From contig NC_047082.1 in assembly GCF_902459465.1 (NCBI RefSeq), forward strand, positions 2,170,001-2,234,000: 64,000 nucleotides of DNA, read 5' to 3'. Below are positions 1-11,891 of the stretch, piece by piece. The notes beneath the pieces are model-generated. The model was not told the origin of the DNA, did not search any database, and was given only the letters and a program-made list of their open reading frames with translations. The translations under genes and the position numbers were made by a program. This DNA is from Asterias rubens. Its lineage: Eukaryota; Echinodermata; Asteroidea; Forcipulatida; Asteriidae. Position 1 is the first letter of the stretch. Each line of letters starts with the position of its first letter.

Positions 1-1676
1 ACCCAACAGCAGCTAAATGCATTCTCATATAAAGACACACTCTTACTTGTTCCCAAGTTCCATGCATAAAAATATCATCGAAGGCACACACAAGATATTT
101 GTTTAATTTCCAGTGACACAAGCCCATAAGAAAAAGTATCAGTATTAACAGCAAACTATTTGTGTTCTTCGAATACATTTCGTTTTCATCACGCTCCACT
201 TATACCCAGCGGTTCTCCTTTGGACTAATTGGACATAAATTCATCATCGCACCGATACACCGTGTGTATAAATAAACAGGCCGATGACTTGGTTCGGAAT
301 TACTCCAATAAACATGAACGTCTCGGTCTCGTCTTGAAGTGTCAGTTCTGTGTAATGTTTTTACAAGATTATAGGTAAAGTGTCGTCTTCACCGTAAGTG
401 CCATTGAATCATTTTCGAGCTTGAAGGGCTCTTTTGCGGATGTAACTATATATTTGTTATCCAAAAACAACTTCGAAACTAAAGTTCAGGAACAAACTTC
501 ATGGAAAAAAATACAAAGATCATGGATTATGGAAAGATTGGTACAACGGATTAAATTTTATTTGAGAATGATGATGTTGATTTTCAATGGTTTGGGTAAC
601 AGTATAATTCAGTTCACATTATGTTGATTTTGCATTGGGGATAAAGCTTTAAGACTGCAATTTGGTTTTACCCTGACACAGATGTGTATCACTGTATCCC
701 GAACAATTCAAATGTCGTGGGTTCGAATCGCGCCCAAGTGACTTGACTGTGAATTGTATTAAGTATACAGTACACAGCGGTGTAAGTGTATAAACAAAAT
801 CATAAACTCTTTTCGAAATCAGTGTACTTATTTTTAGGATTCATGTAGACATCTCCTCAGGCATGTGGGAATTTGGATTAAGCATGACAATGGCATCCAA
901 TTACACACTCAGATTCCTTTCCCCATTAAAATATTTGTTTGCACCAGGGAGGCTCGTTCATATCCTCCCAAAGGAGGTGCATTGAAGCAAGCACCCCGTA
1001 ATAATATGAGGTTCCCAAAAACCGGAACTTATGAATAATTAATGGTGAAGTACTTTCCTTAATGACTAAGCTAGCTAATGAGACGTCTTATCAAGAAGCA
1101 ATCGTACAAAACATTAAGCACGTTTATGAATCATTAAATGATATGTGTCAGTACTGTCATCACAGATAAACGTGTGTTAACTGATCCCTTTCAGTGTAAT
1201 ATTATGTTCACTTGCTGTAGTACAAGGAGCCCACCAAAGATACAAGTGTATTAATACGAGGATGGAAATACCCGTAGATCTTGTTATAATCACCTTCATC
1301 ACCTCTTGAATAAAAAAAGTCTGAAAGTCAAATCTTCGCGAACAAAATAATGAAATACAGGTTTAAGAGTTCATAATTCACTTGTAGAATTTCGTTGCAT
1401 GAAACAAACAGTGATAATTAACACCTCTCTGGATAGATGGTTTCATCTTTAACAGTTTCGGGAATGTTAACTATGTATTAAAAATAAACAGAATAGCATC
1501 CATCCCTCGGTTGTGTTTATTGATCAGTGACTTCATGAGGAGTTAAATCATCGGCAATATCCAGATATTTGGTTTAAAGATATAGGATGGTTTGAGAATA
1601 CCATCTAACCGAATGCAAGTTCTATGGAAAGAAAACAAGAAGGTGGGATTGCTAGTATGGCCTGATATTTCCACCC
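1..1676. other. Intergenic DNA without a recognisable gene
   Basis: AT-rich sequence with only short, stop-interrupted open frames. No splice-linked coding series, RNA gene or clear repeat could be made out here. It may be distal flank or intron of a gene outside the window. Confidence 0.5.
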
Positions 1677-1842
1677 TAGCCGGGTCGCGAATTTATTTTT
1701 TATTTTTCAAACGACATTGCAATGATTTGGTGAAAGAGCAGGGCAATTTCATGATGACGTAATCTGAAGGAAAGAGCCAATCACAGCGGCAGGGGAAAAC
1801 AATATTGCAATGTCGTTTGGGGAAACAAAATTCGCAGCCGGT
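1677..1842. mobile_element. MITE-like element with imperfect inverted ends
   Basis: The left end (around 1677-1735, containing AAACGACATTGCAATGATT) is matched in inverted orientation by the right end (around 1795-1842, containing AATATTGCAATGTCGTTTGG). The outer parts also pair (AGCCGGGTCGCGAATTT against AAATTCGCAGCCGGTT). There is no coding capacity. This fits a short non-autonomous DNA transposon; no target duplication was established. Confidence 0.6.
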
Positions 1843-3775
1843 TCCTTCTCGGATACTTAATTACAGGTTGTGAGAATGGTCGAAACCAACAACCAATTAT
1901 CCGATATTGGAAGCAGTTTCTAAACTGCGACCCTCATTCAACTCAGGGCGTATAGTCCAATTAAAACCCCACACACTTGACCCTGGCATCCCAAGTTTCG
2001 CAACTCTCCACATTCAATGACTTTAAAACACAAGTACTTCATACAGCGTGCTATTCGCTTCTGGTGAATGTTTCGACCATGGTTGGACAAAATATTTGTA
2101 ATGATTGAATGTAACAATTCGATCATCACGAGACGATGTGGCACCTCTCTTTGAGTTCGGTCTATACACACTTTCATGTAATGCTCGTGTTGATCCAAAG
2201 TGTAGATTGATAACAATAAAGACGGCGTCTCAGCACAACGTTTACTCAATGGCATATTCAAATACCGTGTTGAGTCCACAGTAAATTTGAAAACCTCCAA
2301 ACGATTGGTTTACTCAGTACTTATGATTTCATTATTTCACGATTACCCAAAGTCGACAATTTGCAATGATGGATTTCGATATCAGTTCTTGTTCCGGTTG
2401 TCCGAAGCAAACAATTTAAACCAAATTGCCCTGTGTCTGATCTGAAGCAGATGGTAGTGCCTTTGTAAATATGTCATCCACACGTATGCATTAGCAGTTC
2501 TCATCGGATGAGATTCTGTGTGTGTTTAAGTCTCAAGAAACAGAAATCTATCCGAAGGGGTTTTATTTTGAAGAGGTTGAGTATATATATTCTGACAATA
2601 TAATTTAGTTTAGGAAATCGAGAGGCATTGGTTTTAAAACCTGAGAACGCATTACTGCATGTAGCTTAAATAACTTGAACAGTATAAAGACAAACATAGA
2701 CACTGGAGGGAAAAAAGATAACCTGTCATCACTCACAATGGGAGAGAATGGGAGGGGATCTTTTTACTATTTCCACTCCCCTGTTTTGCTAAAGAGAGGC
2801 CGCAACAAAATGTTTGATGTATTTTGATGAGAGGATTTTTGTCTATTTCTACACACATCTGTAATCTTCAAAGGGACAAACCGGCTTCGTTTTGGCTATT
2901 TGGGCTACAAAACAGACTAAGATATGACCCTGCTTCAAAGGTCTTCCAGGAATAAAGAAGAACTTAGCCGTTTTGAGCATTTAAAAAAACAACGAAGAGT
3001 CGCGTGATAGTGAGGACCACAAAGTGGTTCTAATAATCACATGATCTTCCAAGTGAAGAGCCAGATTCTACAGGGTGACGATAGCTATACACTTTCATTC
3101 TTTGACAAGTCGGAATTGACCAGATCAAAGTCCCAGGAAATTCTGTATTCATTACCGGGTAAAAATTTATAATAAAAAGGGTGCTTTCGGACACAAAAAA
3201 AAGCTCTTCTGATTATTGCCATTAGAGTGGGCTACCACACCTTTAACCATTCAAGAGTGTATATACACACAAAACATTCAGTCACTATACATCCACAGGC
3301 GCCGGGTTTAATATCGTTTATATAATCCATCACGATGCGAAATCTTTACCTCCTTGTAATGATATAGCAACCTGACACAAGCGATACATCACAAGTTAGT
3401 GTTATCTAAAAATTAAAGTCACTGTACATGACCGGTTGAAAATGTTAATAGCAGCCAAAGAACGGCAGGCATTGCCGCATTTTCGCTTGGGTATCCCCAT
3501 TGGCACTTTTGAGATGGATGGGGGTGCACTGTTTGGTTTGGGTGTTTACAGACAAGTACCCAAACCATGGGGTCCATGCGTCCACCATAACATTAAAATG
3601 ACTCATGGACTTTGAGCACAAATTAAATGGAGAATGCTCTCGGTTTGTCGAACAAGCTCATCCATGTTGTTCGTGTAAACTCCGTTTTCAATAGTAGACA
3701 CAAACACCCAGGGGGAATTACCCATGCATACACTGCCGAAACTGGGGTGTTAAATTGATTCTTCCTGTTATCTAT
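1843..3775. other. Intergenic DNA without a recognisable gene
   Basis: A 120-codon minus-strand open frame (1938-2300) matches no family I recognise, has odd composition and no spliced partners, so I leave it uncalled. The rest is AT-rich with no visible structure. Confidence 0.45.
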
Positions 3776-4151
3776 TAGTCTTGGTGCAAGACGTTTCTCG
3801 TTTCCCTTTTCACGCACACCGCGGCCAAATCACCAACAGCGCCCGCACCGACTCAATCCGCACCGACTCACGTGACTTAGTTCACTCACCGCTCCCTCGG
3901 AGAGCGGTGAGTGAACTAAGGCCGTGTCCGAATTGGCGACTTTGGCTACAGCTACGGCTAGATCAGCGCGTCTGTCAGTGTTGAAGAATAGCAGACGCGC
4001 GCGCCCTAGCCGTAGCTGTAGCCGAAGTCGCCAATTCGGACACGGCCTGAGTCACGTGAGTCGGTGCGGATTGAGTCGGTGCGGGCGCTGTTGGTGAATT
4101 GGCCGCGGTGTGCGTGAAAAGGGAAACGAGAAACGTCTTGCACCAAGACTA
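3776..4151. mobile_element. Nested hairpin MITE, 376 bp, with 9-bp target site duplication
   Basis: The two outer arms of about 100 bp are near-perfect inverted copies, starting TAGTCTTGGTGCAAG and ending CTTGCACCAAGACTA. The 9-mer GTTATCTAT sits immediately outside both ends (3767-3775 and 4152-4160), a target site duplication. Inside are two further hairpins: 3876-3920 (CTTAGTTCACTCACCGCTC arm) and 3920-4047 (GGCCGTGTCCGAATTGG arm). A 9-bp duplication is typical of Mutator-like elements, so a MULE-derived MITE is likely. The inner hairpin from 3920 looks like a second MITE lodged in the first. It has no protein-coding capacity. Confidence 0.85.
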
Positions 4152-4160
4152 GTTATCTAT

Positions 4161-5911
4161 ATGTGACAACACCAAAAATTGTCATGCTTTCTCTTGAAGT
4201 AAGCGTCCGAAAGTTGTACCGAAGTATTTGGTTAATATGTTACTTATAAACATAAACTATACGCATCATTTGACTGAAAAGACGCCCATACTTATTACGT
4301 ATTGAAGGCGATGATGGAAAATGGAACATTCATTACAATACAAATTCAGTAAAAAGGTACGAATAAACTTGGCTTCAGCTTGAGTATAAAATTGTCTTCA
4401 GCAGTCATTTTATTTTGCATTTTGTTCAGACGTCATCAGATGTCTGCCGTTTCCAATATGTATGTGGCACTCTTAGTTTGGATGCGGTGAAGCGGCACGG
4501 CTTGCATTTATTTTTAGTAGTTATAAAAAGGATTTTTTTCAAGGATATTCGAATGAAATCCCCGGCAATATTTGCAATAACTGGTAATTATTGGGGAGGT
4601 TTACTGGGAACGGGGCTTACTTCGCAAATTGGGAGATTATCTAAAGATTTCGCGGAGACAACTCACGTCCTTCGAGATAGCCCACACCCACCCCGGGGAG
4701 AAGAAAAATTCAAGATATAGGTCATAAATGCCGCCCTATGGTAAAATTATCCTGTTCACTCTCTCATTATAAATGCAATATTCCCTTAAATTCCCCTTCT
4801 TCGAACAGAATATCAAATGAGCCACAATATGGACGTAATCATGTCATATTATGATATTAAGCATATTATTTTACATCTAAATCTCAATAACTTTACTTTT
4901 TTTTGTGATGCTTTTTTTGAGCATGTTAATTCGTATTTCTCATCATGTTTCGAGTGCTTTTAAGCTGTTATCGGTGTAAGGGTCCACACCAAATACAAAC
5001 ACCAACAAACAACAACAGCAACACTGATTCTACGAAAGTAATAGTTGCGTATTAACAGACAAAAACATCCTATTGGAATCTTAACATCAATCTTATTTTA
5101 AGACAAAGATTCAGAAATTATAATCGGTCACCGTAATTATTTAGTTACAATACAAAGTGATTAGCATGCAAGAGAGCGACTCTCATGTGATTTCAATGCA
5201 TTTTAAACGAGACTGGACAGTCTTCCCCTTGATAAATTATCGTATGAAGTCAAATTTAATGTGTCCATTTACTACATCTCTTACAAAATACAAGGCCAAA
5301 GGCTTGACGGCAAAAAAATAAAATAACTTGACGGCAAAAAATAAAAGGTCGAAGATTGAATAAAACTGACGTTTTAATGGATGGGGTTTATGTTTGGTCT
5401 AAAAGCGTAGATTTAAATGAAAGTCTGCTTGCCGTATTGACCTGGGGCACATTTCACTAATTATTGTACAAATAATTATAATAGTCGGGTTAAAGATGAA
5501 ACTAGTTAGATACAACGTTGTTATTTCCGGCTGTCAAAAGTCTGCATTTGTATTTTCTTAGGTGCAAACATATACATTACATTGGATTCACAAACAAACA
5601 TGTTGTTTTAAATGGACAAACATGCAGGATATTGAAGTCCTTTCTCTTTAAGGCTACTATAAGCTAATTATCAACTTTTTCTGGTCGCCCCACCTCCACG
5701 AGTGTCATATGTTTTAAACGCTCAGATACGCTCAGACATAACCACCCCAAATATGACATTAGTTCAGTTATAATGAAGTTCTCGTTGAGATTATAAACGA
5801 GCGCCGTAGGAATTGCTGCCGGATACAAGATAGTCCAATAGGGAACCATTTAAAGTGGGTTGCCTTCTCAAGAAATCACAGGGGAACATGATGGAATTAT
5901 ACGGCGTTGTT
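4161..5911. other. Intergenic DNA without a recognisable gene
   Basis: One 101-codon plus-strand frame at 4415-4720 has no recognisable domain. No exon chain was found. Confidence 0.4.
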
Positions 5912-6287
5912 TTAAAGGAACACGTTGCCTTGGATCGGACGAGTTGGTCTATAAAAAGCATTTGTAACCGTTTGTTATAAAATGCATATGGTTAGAAAGA
6001 TGTTTTAAAAGTAGAATACAATGATCCACACAACATTACCTCGAAAATGCGTGGTTTTCCTTTCCTTTGCGAACTAACACGGTCGGCCATTTATGGGAGT
6101 CAAAAAGTTGACTCCCATAAATGGCTGACCGTGTTAGTCGACGAGGTAAAAGGAAAACCGCGCAATTTTGAGGAATGTTTGTGTGGATTATTGTATTCTA
6201 CTTTTACAACATCTTTCCACCCATATGCATTTAGTAACAAACGGTTAAAGACCAACTCGACCGATCCAAGGCAACGTGTTCCTTTAA
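5912..6287. mobile_element. Foldback MITE, family A, copy 1
   Basis: Long inverted arms begin TTTAAAGGAACACGTTGCCT and end with the complement CGTGTTCCTTTAAA. The centre is a hairpin around GGGAGTCAAAAAGTTGACTCCC flanked by GGTCGGCCAT/ATGGCTGACC. The same element occurs at 35321-35714 and, left-truncated, at 51229-51556. It is non-coding, although its palindromy opens frames on both strands. Confidence 0.85.
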
Positions 6288-7884
6288 AAAGGTGGACCGC
6301 AGAGTTATCCGAAACTCTCAAGTTGTTCGATCCAGATTAAACAGATTCAAATAAGTCACACGATATGGACCAACCAAAGGCCTGATATTGTTCAAGCTTG
6401 CCGTTGTACTTACAAAACAATTAAAGTGAAACAAAAACATCCTAAACCTTTCTTTATATACGTCAATTCTGACACATGCGCAGCAGTAATTTATTGACTG
6501 ATGTGTGGTAGTGAAAAGGCTGAAATGTTTGTGTTTTGAAAAGGGGACAAAGGTTGATAGTGGTGTATATTCAATTCAAATGAAAACTATTCTTAGAGCT
6601 CCTGAGCTAAACATTTTGCGGAAAAGGGATTATCATTACCCAAAGTCGTTATGATGATGCGAGTGGTGTTTGTAACTTATGTCAACAAAATGTCTACTGC
6701 AGGCAGCTCGTTCAAATCCATTCATTTTTATGAATATCAAATCAAGAAGAACGTTTCGTCAAGTAATAAAAGAAAGTAAGTTGTTTGCAACAGCTAATTT
6801 TATTTTCTCAAAAGAAAGAATAGTAAACAAACTCACTCCTGTTGAATGGCATAAAAACGATTTTATCATCTCCATGGTGACTGACTCCTTTTCCCCTGCT
6901 GGGTAAGTCACTTTCGTCACGAGAGGGCGAAATTGGTGGTTCTCTGTGGAGTGAAGTATTAAATCAAAATTATTAGCGCAAAAAAAGCCGATATTGAAAC
7001 CCTTGAAGTACTTTGTATATACCTATACAAGCTAAAGAAAAATACACCCATAATATTTATACTAACACATCACTTGTAATGATAGTTGTGACTACTTTTT
7101 TTATTTTCAACACAACCAACAGGTGAACAGAATCATTTAAATTTGGCAAGGGAAATCTGTCCGCTGGAGATTTTGTCCCCAATGGAAAAAAGAGGGCGCT
7201 AGTATCAGAAGACGTTTGTGCATAGTCGCATAAGGGACAGAATCTCTGGGGGCCAGCCAGCAATTTGTTTTTCGTACCACACGCTGGCCACAGCATACAC
7301 GCATAAGGTATGTGCGCTTTCCCGGATTTCTTCACTGTTGACCCCATAGCCAGCATGTGGTACCCCAAAAAATGCGACCAGCCAACCACAGTGGCTATTG
7401 TTAATTGAGTAGGCATGGCCTATTGTTTATATTTTTGCTGGTGCATCACGGAAGTAAATATTGCTCTTGGTCATCAATGTATTTTTTAAAAGCCAGGTCA
7501 CACAAGGCAATGTACAGGCAACCAGCTCAAGGCAATCTTCATACACCTGTGACCGGTCAGAAGGGGGATCTCTTAAGACACATCAACATTAGTTGTCTCA
7601 CTTGTAATATAGCGCCCGCTTGTGTTTAGACAAAATTCAGCATTTTGTGTTTTCTAATGACTGCATAAACTTTTCCTAACCCGGTTGTCATGGTATGACA
7701 AGACCAATGTTAAAAGAGAGAGAGCGCCATAACAGCCCAACAAAGTAGGCTAAAACTTACAATGCATTTTGACACAAAAATACCATAGTTTCAGACAACT
7801 GTTTAATCCAACTATAAAACTATTCAACCTATAACATGGACTCATTTGGGACAGGGACCTGCCAGCCCAGCGAGTTTTGACTGG
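6288..7884. other. Intergenic DNA with fragments of short repeats
   Basis: No gene recognised. 7493-7560 holds a piece with ACAGGCAACCAGCTCAAGGC, whose inverse occurs near 49195-49240. 7683-7740 is half of a foldback element (GACAAGACCAATGTTAAAAG ... CATAACAGCCCA) that is seen complete at about 23960-24072. Confidence 0.45.
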
Positions 7885-8345
7885 TGTCAGATGCAATTGT
7901 GTCCACCATACAATACTGTCCGCTCCGGACACTTTTGCATATGCAATCGTGTCCAGGCTATGCAAGAACCGTCCAGTGGACATGTACATGTATGTGCGTG
8001 TGTAAGCGAGCGTGCAAGCACTGAACCTACGTATTATATGCAGCATGTTTTTATGATTGCAGCGAATACCCAACGGGCGATTCATGACATGCACAATTGC
8101 TTGTACAAAAATGGCAAACGTGTTCCGTCGACCAAGGGCGTTTAATTTACTGCAAGGACTGTTTTGCACGCGGGCGGACACAACTGCATATGCAAATGTG
8201 TCTGGGTGGACACAATTGCATTTATGCAGCAGCGTCCGGGCGGCCACGATTCCATATGCAAAACCGTCCGGCGGACATTATTGCATATGCAATAATTTCC
8301 TCCGGATAGCATTACATAGAGGACATAATTGCATGCGACACCGGG
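7885..8345. mobile_element. TTGCATATGCAA-rich palindromic element, copy 1
   Basis: The element starts GTGTCAGATGCAATTGTGTCC and ends with the near-inverse ATAATTGCATGCGACACCGG. The interior repeats a motif of GTCC/GGAC blocks flanking the palindrome TTGCATATGCAA. Three more copies lie at 42369-42904, 44600-44987 (inverted) and 60317-60750. The open frames in it on both strands are products of the repeat and not genes. Confidence 0.8.
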
Positions 8346-9291
8346 TACAGAAATAATCAATCAATGATGGAGAATGATGATCTTAACTGCTGTGCAAAGC
8401 CTTCAATTGAAGAAAACAACTGTATTCATTATCAACAGAAAAACACAGTACAAGAAAAATAAAGTTCAAATAAAATGATCGTTTAATGAAATACTCTTAT
8501 AGATTACAGAATTATCATTAAGCTTGTTCATTCAAATTTTATAATAAAACACATTATATAAGAATCACACATTCGACATCGACCATCCACGCCGACAGGG
8601 AAAGGAGGGGCGACACCAAGTGTTTAATCCCATGCATTTAAAAATTACTTGGTAACTTTTGTAAACGTTACTTGTGGTGGAGATAATGTGATTGGTACAC
8701 CAAGGACCAAACAGAGATATCATCTTTTCAATATCATTAAACTGGTAAACGAGGGACATTTAATTTGATCCCCACCCCCAACCCCTCCCTCGTCCCCTTC
8801 GATGTAAAGAATGGCCACATGGAATCACACATCTTTCCCAACTGCAAGTCTGTGTTACAACATCTGTCTTGAACTGCAACAATGTTCTTTCAATGAACAT
8901 GAATTTGAGATTTCAAAACCTAGATATTGTCCTTAATTGAAAGAAGAAAACAAAACAGGCAATGAGATATAAATAAAAATGCTAATAAATCTAATTTGTA
9001 ATAATTCAATTTTGGGAAACGAGGTGTTACTTTGATGTCTCTCAAACTCCACAAATTTATATTCAAACATTAGAACTCAAATGAGATGCTATAAAAAGGT
9101 CCACTCAGTCAGTCAAAATAATTAGTAGTGTTGAAAATGCTCCTTTTTTTAGTACAGGAATCAACACATGTAAACCTCTATGTCATAACAAAATCTCAAC
9201 CATTGGAGTTTAAGATGCTTGAACTTTGACCTCCGAGGTTATTTTAGGGAAAACTATGACTGATATACAATTTTTTCCAAAGACGTCTTGG
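8346..9291. other. Downstream flank of the NDUFS5-like gene
   Basis: Probably contains the 3' untranslated region of the minus-strand gene that stops at 9292. No poly(A) signal could be assigned with confidence. No other gene was seen. Confidence 0.4.
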
Positions 9292-9892
9292 CTACCGATG
9301 CTCAGGAGGTGGTGTGTATTTCCCTTCAGACACCAGTTTGTCTCGTTGCGCCATAATTGTCTTCACTCTTGCCACCTGGTGGAAACAAAAAGAAAATACA
9401 AATGATTGTAAATATTTCATTAGCACTATAATACACATTTAATAGTTTGATTGTTTACCTCTGGTATTTAGCAGGCCTGATACTTCACGGAGACAATGAA
9501 TGCCTCCATGCCCCGGGGTCATCACAATGGTGCCATTCCAGTAGAAATATACAATCCCCTGATAGGGTGCCCTTTATCAAGAATAAAAAAGCCTTGGTGC
9601 CCTTACCCTTTCAAAAACGAAGCATACAGGCCTGATTTTCTATGCTCTAATTTTGCGAGCTAAGTAAATTATAAATTTAAAAACACACCTTCTTTGTGCC
9701 TTGGCAGCACTCCAAAAAATCTCCCAATTCCAGTTTACATTCCTTCTTTGCACGATTCCATCCTAGGCCATTGGCGCATCGAAGCCAGTCCAGTTCAAGA
9801 TTAGAACACCTAGGCTTCTCCAAGATGGGTACCTCAGGGTACTGAAGACCGATATACGGCTTGTCCAGGTCATGCAAGTGAAGGAACGGCAT
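9292..9892 (-). CDS. NDUFS5: NADH dehydrogenase (complex I) iron-sulfur protein 5, 15-kDa CHCH subunit
   Basis: This is an accessory subunit of mitochondrial respiratory complex I, on the intermembrane-space face. Coding exons on the minus strand are 9892-9689 (68 codons) and 9375-9292 (27 codons plus TAG), joined in phase 0 across a GT-AG intron, giving 95 aa. The ATG (MPFLHLHD) lies just inside a splice acceptor, so the 5' leader is on an upstream exon not located. Twin CX9C pairs (Cys29/Cys39 and Cys52/Cys62) form the CHCH fold used for Mia40-type oxidative import. The tail carries RDKLVSEGKYTPPPEH, very like the vertebrate subunit. Vertebrate versions are about 106 aa, so this one is slightly shorter at the C-terminus. 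Confidence 0.9.
9470..9635. mobile_element. MITE fragment ending in AGGCCTGAT
   Basis: Located in the intron of the NDUFS5-like gene. It is bounded by GCAGGCCTGATA and ACAGGCCTGAT and carries the stretch TGCCCTTTATCAAGAATAAA. Related pieces are at 15418-15592, 20130-20290, 50800-50970 and 62265-62420. Confidence 0.45.
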
Positions 9893-10060
9893 TGCTGCTC
9901 CTATGTTCAACAAAATGAAGAAGTAAATAATAAACCAAATTAATTAACATCGGAAATTAGAAGTTAGAAAATGAAAGTCATGATCGGTCTGGTCAGGTGT
10001 TGGATATTTTGCCCTTTCAAATTCTGGTCATGTGAAGAAAATAGGCTGAAAAACAAGATC

Positions 10061-10184
10061 TGTATGATATTATATTGATTATTGATATGATATTATATTG
10101 ATTATTGATATGATATTATATTGATTATTGATATGATATTATATTGATTATTGATATGATATTATATTGATTATTGATATGATG
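10061..10184. repeat. 23-bp AT-rich tandem repeat, about five copies
   Basis: Near-identical copies of the unit GATATGATATTATATTGATT plus ATT follow one another without interruption. It is a young minisatellite, lying upstream of the NDUFS5-like gene. Confidence 0.9.
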
Positions 10185-11441
10185 AAGTACTTGTCATAAG
10201 AATGTTGTGATGTATGAAAAATACTTCCATCCATAACCGCCGTACATCGCAAATAGCAAAATATCAAGAGAGGGTGCTGTTGAACTTGAACCCACACAAA
10301 GACTACAGGCCAACCCACACAAAGATTAATATAATATAGGTGTGCGCCAGTCATGCATGACAACATCAACCATGGTAGCAAATGTCCAATCTACCTACCT
10401 ATAACGCATTACGGTTCTAAATCGCGATAAACATTTGTCTTTGCATGTACTACATATGACAATCATATGATGAACATACCCACCCTCCTCACCTAAATGA
10501 AAAATCCTGTCCCTGTAGTGTAGTTAGTAAACGTAATTTTAAACAATTTAATTGTAAGTAACTAATGATACGACCAAAGATTGAAATCAAAACAACATGT
10601 TAATAATATTACAGGAAAGGCACCCTGTTAATAGTGTAATTGCATGCTCGCCGCTACTTAATTAACTTGTCATTTGCCATTACCCCCCTGGCCTTGCACT
10701 CCTTGCGTTACAAAAAGTAATACCGAAACTGGTCAATACGTTTTAACACTTCAGACTTTTCGCTACATTCACAAGTAAGTAACTCATACAAAAAACATAT
10801 TTTCCAAAAAATTAGTAGTCCAAATAAAGTATGTATATCCTGGAGTCACTATAACACAATAAATTATGTTTGAAATGTAAAATAAAGCAAAGTTTACCTC
10901 AGTTTTCACCAGCCGTGATACACCTGAATAAAAAGGCAGATCAGTCCATGTAGGTATCCCTCCTGAAATGTACAGTGCATCTCTGCTGTGTAGTGGTTTT
11001 ATTTTTAAGTCCATGTACCATACTCTGTATTGCTGAACCAGTCTATTTTCTGTAGTCTATCGTATCATCGACCGGAGCGATTTCTGTACTATATTCAGCC
11101 CCATGTAGTCTGGTGCCAGTTAAATGTGTTAACGTAACAGAACGTATTTTATAAAGATACCAGACTAAGCGTACCCGTGACGTAGCAACACTAAATTATG
11201 ATGAGTGAGTGGCCGATGATCGGCAAAACTTTCGCCGTAATTTGCAACTTTTGCCCTCCTAGCTGAGTCTTTTAATTACCATTTTAACTGAGTGTGTAGT
11301 ATGATCGAATATAATGAAATCCTCAAAATGAAATGAACAAGTCACATCCGTGAAAACAGCGAAGGTATTGTTGTTTTCTTGTTAGTTTTTCAGTGGATAG
11401 GAAAAAAAAAGTTGTTGTTCATGTTGATATGATTGTCTACA
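10185..11441. other. Upstream region of the NDUFS5-like gene; no further gene recognised
   Basis: The leader exon and promoter of the minus-strand NDUFS5-like gene should lie here. A possible minus-strand donor (CTGAG|GTAAAC, near 10907) could belong to it, but this is not secure. Confidence 0.3.
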
Positions 11442-11710
11442 CGGAAAAGTTTCCGTATGGCGCCACCACTTTTTCATTCGATATGAAATAATATAATTGG
11501 AAAAGTTTCCGTATGGCGCCACCACTTTTTCATTCGATATGAAATAATAAAGTATCTAATTTACCTCAATGAGATATCCTTTTTTGTAAAAATTAGTGAA
11601 AAAGTGGTGGCGCCATACGGAATGTTATCCATATAATTATTTACCTCAATGAGATACCCCTTTCTGTAAAAAAAGAGTGAACAAGTGGTGCCGCCATACG
11701 GAAAGTTATC
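11442..11710. mobile_element. Outer copy of a roughly 130-bp MITE, split by an insertion of its own kind
   Basis: The left half (11442-11498, starting GGAAAAGTTTCCGTATGGCG) and right half (11639-11710, ending CCATACGGAAAGTTATC) together make about 129 bp of an inverted-repeat element. A second copy is inserted between the halves. Confidence 0.8.
11499..11630. mobile_element. 132-bp MITE nested inside its relative, with 8-bp target duplication
   Basis: It begins GGAAAAGTTTCCGTATGGCG and ends with the inverted form CCATACGGAATGTTATCC. The 8-mer ATATAATT sits on both sides (11491-11498 and 11631-11638). An 8-bp duplication is characteristic of hAT transposons. Another copy of exactly 132 bp is at 40082-40213 with a different 8-bp duplication. 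Confidence 0.88.
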
Positions 11711-11891
11711 GGTGGTACAATTGTGGTTTAACTGGTTCATTCTAAAGCCCATGCCAGTTTAAGATGGAGTAGTTTATTAATTATTACTATTATTATTAGC
11801 GCAATGAATAACAATAATCATTAATGCAGTGAAAAATAAATATATTTATTTTATATTTTTTATAGGCTTTCAGTATTAATATAATTTAAAA

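Noticed and set aside
1938-2300. 120-codon minus-strand frame
   Set aside because: No recognisable domain, no splice partners, composition like chance AT-rich frames.
6047-6340. 97-codon frame with a 73-codon frame opposite
   Set aside because: Falls in a foldback MITE; both frames come from the inverted arms.
7750-8360. Several overlapping open frames on both strands (up to 165 codons)
   Set aside because: They lie in or run across the TTGCATATGCAA element; the same peptide pieces recur at 42260-42935, 44601-45068 and 60270-60611 in different frames, as expected of a palindromic repeat.
10061-10184. CRISPR-like regular repeat
   Set aside because: No unique spacers; it is a simple tandem array in a eukaryotic genome.
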